A DNA stretch of 10,579 nt, taken from Chloroflexota bacterium (GTDB lineage: Bacteria > Chloroflexota > Anaerolineae > Anaerolineales > Villigracilaceae). The notes under the pieces are model-generated. The model was not told where the DNA came from, did not search any database, and saw only the letters and a program-made list of their open reading frames with translations. The position numbers and the translations under genes were made by a program. This document shows, in pieces, positions 7,285 to 10,579 of this stretch. The DNA lies in assembly GCA_021796155.1 (NCBI GenBank), contig JAJYOO010000051.1, positions 1-10,579 of the forward strand, given 5' to 3'. Positions within the stretch are counted from its first letter, which is position 1; each line of letters begins with the position of its first letter.

Positions 7285-7302
7285 CTGCAAAATTTTCGCC
7301 TT

Positions 7303-7307
7303 GGAGG
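7303..7307 (+). promoter_or_regulatory. Ribosome binding site that fixes the acylase start
   Basis: GGAGG sits 4 nt before the ATG at 7312. It decides the start: the open frame extends upstream to a TTG at 7276, but that would add 12 residues ahead of the KKLGR signal sequence, lacks a ribosome site, and would run through both the -10 box and this GGAGG. Confidence 0.8.
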
Positions 7308-7311
7308 ATTC

Positions 7312-9882
7312 ATGAAGAAACTTGGAAGGATTCTGTGCAGGTTGTTGATCGGGGTGGTCATCATCGCTCTGTTGCTCGTTGCAGGCGGTTTGTACTATTT
7401 CAAAAGCTACCTCCCCACCAAAGTCGCACCGCAATCGTTCCCGCAGATTTCCGGCGTGATTCATTTGCAGGGACTCGATGGCACAGCGGACATCTATCGC
7501 GACAAGATGGGCATCCCGCACATTTACGCCACGACGTTGCACGATCTATTTTTCGCGCAAGGCTACGTCCACGCGCAGGATCGCTTTTGGCAAATGGACG
7601 CGTGGCGTCATATCGGCTCCGGCACGCTCTCCGAGATGTTCGGCTCCGGTCAGGTCTCGACCGACGCGTTTCTACGCACGCTCGGCTGGCGTGAAGTCGC
7701 GCAAGCCGAATGGGACGGCATGGGACCAGAGTCAAAAGCCATCCTGACCGCATACACAGATGGCGTCAACGCATATCTCAAAGATCACAGCGGAACTGCT
7801 GTCAGCCTTGAATATGCCGTGTTGGGTTTGCTCAGCCCTGATTACAAGATCGCGCCGTGGACTCCGATCAACAGTCTCACGTGGGGCAAAGCGATGGCTT
7901 GGGATTTGCGCGGCAACCTGGATGAAGAAATCCAGCGCGCGGTTTTGCTCAAAACACTGACGCCGCAGCAAGTTGATGAACTCTATCCGCCGTATCCATC
8001 GGATCATCCGATCATCGTCAACCAAATCGGGAGCGGACCTTCAGCAAATGTGACGCCGGAACAAGCGACGATGAATCTGCCATCGAGTGTTTTGTCCGCG
8101 CTTCAACAGAACGCTTCTTTACTGGACACCGCGCTGGGTCCGCACGGTGATGGAATTGGTTCCAACTCCTGGGTCATCTCCGGCAAACTGACCGCAACGG
8201 GACAGCCTTTGCTCGCCAACGATCCGCATCTCGGAATCCAAATGCCATCCATCTGGTATCAGATTGACATGCACTGTATGCCGAAGAGTGATCAATGTCC
8301 GTATGAAGTGGCAGGCTTTTCGTTTGCGGGCGTGCCGGGCGTCATCATCGGACATAACGACAATATTGCCTGGGGCTTCACCAATACCGGCCCGGACGTG
8401 ATGGATTTGTTTATCGAAAAAGTAAATCCCGATAATCCAAATCAATACGAATATAACGGGCAGTGGCTCAACTTCGACACGCGCACCGAAACCATCAATG
8501 TATCTGGTGGCAGTCCGGTAACAATCACTGTCCGTTCGACAAAGCATGGCCCGGTCATCTCGGATACGTACGGCCCGCTGGAAGATGTCAACAAAAATAA
8601 CGCTCCAGATTTCATCCCGTTCAAAGATAAATCCGGCGTGCCATTGCCAAGTAATTATGTCATCGCGCTGGCATGGACGGCGCTCAAACCGTCCAGCCCA
8701 TTCGAAGCGATTTGGGGATTCAACAAAGCCCAAAACTGGGATCAGTTCCGCGCGGCCGCGCAAAGTTTCCACGTCCCCGCACAGAACCTGGTTTATGCCG
8801 ATACGCAAGGTAACATCGGTTATCAAATGCCGGGTGATATTCCAATCCGCAAAAGCGGCGATGGCCGCTTCCCCGTTCCCGGTTGGACCGGTCAATATGA
8901 TTGGACTGGCTTTATTCCATTCGATCAATTGCCATACACATTCAACCCGTCGGATGGCTACATCGTGACCGCTAACAACGAAGTTGTCTCGCCACAAAAT
9001 TATAAATATTTGATCACGACCGATTGGGATTATGGCTACCGCGCCAACCGCATCGTGGACATGATCCAAAATGCGCCGGGCAAGATTGATATTTCGTACA
9101 TCCAAAAAATGGAAGGCGATAAGTACGATGCTAACGCCGCGACGCTCGTGCCGCTTTTGCAAAATTTGAGCAGCCAGTTTACTGGGAATGACGCGGCGGC
9201 TCTCAATCTACTCACGAAATGGGATGGGCAGACGACAGCCAATTCTGCACCTGCGGCGATTTTCGAATCATTCTGGCGTCATCTTTTGCAAAACACATTC
9301 GATGATGACATGCCGAAAGCCTACTGGCCCGATGGCGGCTCACGCTGGAATGAAGTCATAAGCAATCTGGTAAAGAATCCAAACGATCCGTTCTGGGATG
9401 ACAAGACAACAAAGAACGTTGTTGAAACACGCGACGACATTTTGAAGAAATCGCTGACGGACGCCGTCAGCGAACTTGAAGGACGATTCGGCAACGACAT
9501 GTCAAAGTGGAATTGGGGCGACATGCACGCGGCCACATTCCAGAATCAGACGCTCGGCACATCCGGCGTCGGCTTGATCGAAGGCTTGTTCAACCGCGGC
9601 CCGTATCCAGTCGGAGGCAGCGAAGCGGTTGTGGACGCAACCGGTTGGTCTGTGATTGACGGTTACCAAACCAACTGGCTGCCATCCATGCGTATGATCG
9701 TGGACATGAGCAACTTGAATAATTCGGTCACCGTCCACACCACCGGAGAGTCCGGCCACGCGTATAATCCGCATTATGCTGATATGGTTCCGATGTGGGT
9801 CAATATCAAATATTATTCGATGTTGTGGGATCAGCAGGCTGTGATCGCATCCACCGAAGGGCATTTGCAACTTATGCCATAA
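7312..9882 (+). CDS. Penicillin acylase family protein (Ntn hydrolase)
   Basis: This 856-residue precursor belongs to the penicillin G acylase / acyl-homoserine-lactone acylase family, whose members hydrolyse amide-linked acyl groups outside the cytoplasm. Residues 1-7 are basic (KKLGR) and 8-29 are hydrophobic: an export signal or membrane anchor, with no lipobox or twin Arg. An alpha-chain region follows (YRDKMGIPHIYATTLHDLFFAQGYVHAQDRFWQMD, about 62-96). The autocleavage site is Gly283-Ser284 in IGSNSW, so Ser284 would become the N-terminal nucleophile of the beta chain. Other landmarks are NDPHL (303-307), GHNDNIAWGFTN (347-358), PAQNLVYAD with the probable oxyanion Asn492, and TANNEV (554-559). 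The C-terminus EGHLQLMP is typical. A Cys322-Cys329 pair lies between NDPHL and GHND. The substrate could be a beta-lactam side chain, an N-acyl homoserine lactone or another acyl amide; the sequence does not decide. The gene stands alone, opposite the GH25-LysM gene. Confidence 0.93.
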   Translation: MKKLGRILCRLLIGVVIIALLLVAGGLYYFKSYLPTKVAPQSFPQISGVIHLQGLDGTADIYRDKMGIPHIYATTLHDLFFAQGYVHAQDRFWQMDAWRHIGSGTLSEMFGSGQVSTDAFLRTLGWREVAQAEWDGMGPESKAILTAYTDGVNAYLKDHSGTAVSLEYAVLGLLSPDYKIAPWTPINSLTWGKAMAWDLRGNLDEEIQRAVLLKTLTPQQVDELYPPYPSDHPIIVNQIGSGPSANVTPEQATMNLPSSVLSALQQNASLLDTALGPHGDGIGSNSWVISGKLTATGQPLLANDPHLGIQMPSIWYQIDMHCMPKSDQCPYEVAGFSFAGVPGVIIGHNDNIAWGFTNTGPDVMDLFIEKVNPDNPNQYEYNGQWLNFDTRTETINVSGGSPVTITVRSTKHGPVISDTYGPLEDVNKNNAPDFIPFKDKSGVPLPSNYVIALAWTALKPSSPFEAIWGFNKAQNWDQFRAAAQSFHVPAQNLVYADTQGNIGYQMPGDIPIRKSGDGRFPVPGWTGQYDWTGFIPFDQLPYTFNPSDGYIVTANNEVVSPQNYKYLITTDWDYGYRANRIVDMIQNAPGKIDISYIQKMEGDKYDANAATLVPLLQNLSSQFTGNDAAALNLLTKWDGQTTANSAPAAIFESFWRHLLQNTFDDDMPKAYWPDGGSRWNEVISNLVKNPNDPFWDDKTTKNVVETRDDILKKSLTDAVSELEGRFGNDMSKWNWGDMHAATFQNQTLGTSGVGLIEGLFNRGPYPVGGSEAVVDATGWSVIDGYQTNWLPSMRMIVDMSNLNNSVTVHTTGESGHAYNPHYADMVPMWVNIKYYSMLWDQQAVIASTEGHLQLMP

Positions 9883-9891
9883 ATTACATAC

Positions 9892-10006
9892 ATGTCATTG
9901 CGAGCCGCGTTCTTTGCGGCGTGGCAATCTCGCGTTTTCGTGCAATTGATTATTTGAACGTTATTTGAGATTGCCACGATCCGCTCCGCGGGTCTCGCAA
10001 TGACAT
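9892..10006. repeat. 115-bp nested inverted-repeat element (REP/MITE-like)
   Basis: The outer arms are a perfect 13-bp inverted repeat: ATGTCATTGCGAG at 9892-9904 and its complement at 9994-10006. An inner 12-bp perfect pair is CGTGGCAATCTC at 9920-9931 and its complement at 9967-9978. Between outer and inner arms each side holds its own small GC hairpin: CCGC/GCGG at 9905-9919 on the left and CCGC/GCGG around 9981-9991 on the right. The centre (9932-9966) is unpaired AT-rich DNA. TCATTGCGAG-type ends joined to GCAATCTC are known from dispersed intergenic repeats in many bacterial genomes. No ORF fits inside, and no clear target-site duplication is visible, so any mobility would need an outside transposase. 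Confidence 0.85.
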
Positions 10007-10022
10007 CAATTAATAATTAAAT

Positions 10023-10059
10023 AAAAACTTCCGGAGTCTTGATGACTTCGGAAGTTTTT
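10023..10059. terminator. Strong bidirectional intrinsic terminator
   Basis: AAAAACTTCCGGAGTC (10023-10038) pairs with GACTTCGGAAGTTTTT (10044-10059) around a 5-nt TTGAT loop. The 16-bp stem has one G-T wobble and no mismatch. The outer A/T pairs give a T-run on either strand, so it can stop both the plus-strand acylase transcript and the minus-strand GH25-LysM transcript. It starts 141 nt after the acylase stop and ends 3 nt from the GH25-LysM stop codon. Confidence 0.93.
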
Positions 10060-10062
10060 CGT

Positions 10063-10579
10063 CTATGGTATCTTCAACACTTGCCCGACTGAAATCAGAT
10101 TCGGATTTGAAATATTGTTCGCCGCCGCAATAGCCTGGACAGTCGTCCCGTATTTGACGGCGATGGCATAAAGCGTATCGCCAGCCTTGACGGTGTACAT
10201 CGCGCGCGGCTGTGGTGGTTGCGGAGTTCCCCCGCCGCTCGGCCCAGACGTTGAAGCGGACGCGGGAACCTGCAAGACTTCACCCGGCTGAATCAGCACG
10301 GCATTATTCAGGTTCGTCAGTTGAGCCAAATCCACATTCAATTTTTGCGCGATGGAAGCAAGCGTATCGCCGGGTTGAACCGTATACGTTGTCGCCGCGG
10401 GCGGAGTCGAAGAAGTCGAACCCGTGGCAAATTTGTTAAGGTCATCCATCGTACCGTTGAAATAATCGAAATCCAATAATTGGCCGGGGCCGAAACCAGA
10501 CATTTGTCCCTTCGATGAATATTGCCAAAAGGACCACGGCTGGAATCCGGGCGGCTGCTGCGGCATGTATTGACTCGGC
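10063..10579 (-). CDS. GH25 lysozyme-like protein with two LysM domains, 5' partial
   Basis: Only the C-terminal part is in the window; the frame is open through the right edge (PSQY precedes the internal Met at 10564-10566), so that Met is not the start. Numbering from that Met, residues 11-46 ([15 protein letters not shown]...[17 protein letters not shown]) match the end of a GH25 N-acetylmuramidase barrel, with its WQYS and D-x-D-x-FNG pattern. A Ser/Thr/Pro linker leads to LysM 1 (60-101, [18 protein letters not shown]) and, after a Pro/Gly linker, LysM 2 (123-167, [17 protein letters not shown]), which ends the protein. GH25 enzymes cut peptidoglycan between MurNAc and GlcNAc, and LysM domains bind those sugars, so this is probably a secreted wall hydrolase. 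The catalytic DxE residues and the signal peptide would lie outside the window, so activity is unverified. The stop is TAG, 3 nt from the shared terminator. Confidence 0.85.
   Translation of the reverse strand, partial: PSQYMPQQPPGFQPWSFWQYSSKGQMSGFGPGQLLDFDYFNGTMDDLNKFATGSTSSTPPAATTYTVQPGDTLASIAQKLNVDLAQLTNLNNAVLIQPGEVLQVPASASTSGPSGGGTPQPPQPRAMYTVKAGDTLYAIAVKYGTTVQAIAAANNISNPNLISVGQVLKIP

Larger units (their letters stand above)
6925..7311. other. AT-rich divergent intergenic region
   Basis: This 387-bp gap separates the minus-strand glycosyltransferase from the plus-strand acylase, so it should hold promoters for both. I see a candidate minus-strand promoter (6991-7019), a candidate plus-strand -10 (7279-7284), and a 32-codon ORF with a good ribosome site (7040-7138). 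There is also a weak hairpin: AGAC at 7236-7239 and GTCT at 7252-7255, extended by TT/AA after one mismatch. It is followed by a T-rich run to 7266 and could be a poor terminator or chance. A second start-stop pair (7150-7200, 16 codons) has no ribosome site. I see no repeat or RNA gene here. Confidence 0.6.

Noticed and set aside
7276..7311. Upstream TTG start giving a 12-residue longer acylase
   Set aside because: No ribosome site precedes it, it overlaps the TATAAT box, and the ATG at 7312 has an ideal GGAGG and begins a normal signal sequence.
7312..7400. Acylase as a Tat substrate because tat genes lie in the window
   Set aside because: Its N-terminus has KK and isolated Arg but no twin-arginine motif, and the gene is separate from the tat operon.
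8119..9162. A 347-codon open frame on the minus strand inside the acylase gene
   Set aside because: It lies wholly antisense to conserved acylase motifs, has no recognisable domain and no ribosome site that I can see, and shows the odd residue mix of a shadow frame.

Overview
This 10.6 kb window looks like chromosomal DNA from a Chloroflexota bacterium, probably of the Anaerolineae. That placement is inferred from protein style: T/P-rich linkers, a TatC with a Trp-rich N-terminal extension, a GT-C transferase ending in an EWFPAFTARR-type segment, and lipoproteins with starch-binding-like modules. No rRNA or marker gene fixes it. I see no tRNA, rRNA, CRISPR array, IS element or phage gene.

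Region 1 (1-5345, plus strand) is a tightly packed run of six genes that looks like one operon. It holds fabG (5' end outside the window), an Asp23/Gls24-family gene, nusB, a tatA/tatB-type gene, tatC, and a large exported protein with three beta-sandwich modules and a GH113-like barrel. Gaps are at most 9 nt, and the last two junctions overlap (8 bp and 4 bp). The operon therefore joins fatty-acid synthesis, transcription antitermination and Tat export to an envelope protein. The last protein has an ordinary N-terminal signal with no twin Arg, so it need not be a Tat substrate.

Region 2 (5380-6924, minus strand) is a GT-C-fold membrane glycosyltransferase. It converges on the operon and looks more AT-rich than its neighbours. 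Region 3 (6925-7311) is a 387-bp AT-rich divergent gap with candidate promoters for both sides and a possible 32-codon small ORF behind a strong Shine-Dalgarno sequence.

Region 4 (7312-9882, plus strand) is a penicillin-acylase-family Ntn hydrolase with a clear Gly-Ser autocleavage site. Region 5 (9883-10062) holds a 115-bp nested palindrome, probably a dispersed REP/MITE-like repeat, followed by a strong bidirectional hairpin terminator. Region 6 (10063 to the window end, minus strand) is the 3' part of a GH25 lysozyme-like gene with two C-terminal LysM domains.

Most of the window is ordinary core and envelope biology. The points most worth a second look are the GH113-like protein that seems to lack both catalytic glutamates, the repeated Trp-rich N-terminal extension of TatC, the nested palindrome, and the small ORF candidate.
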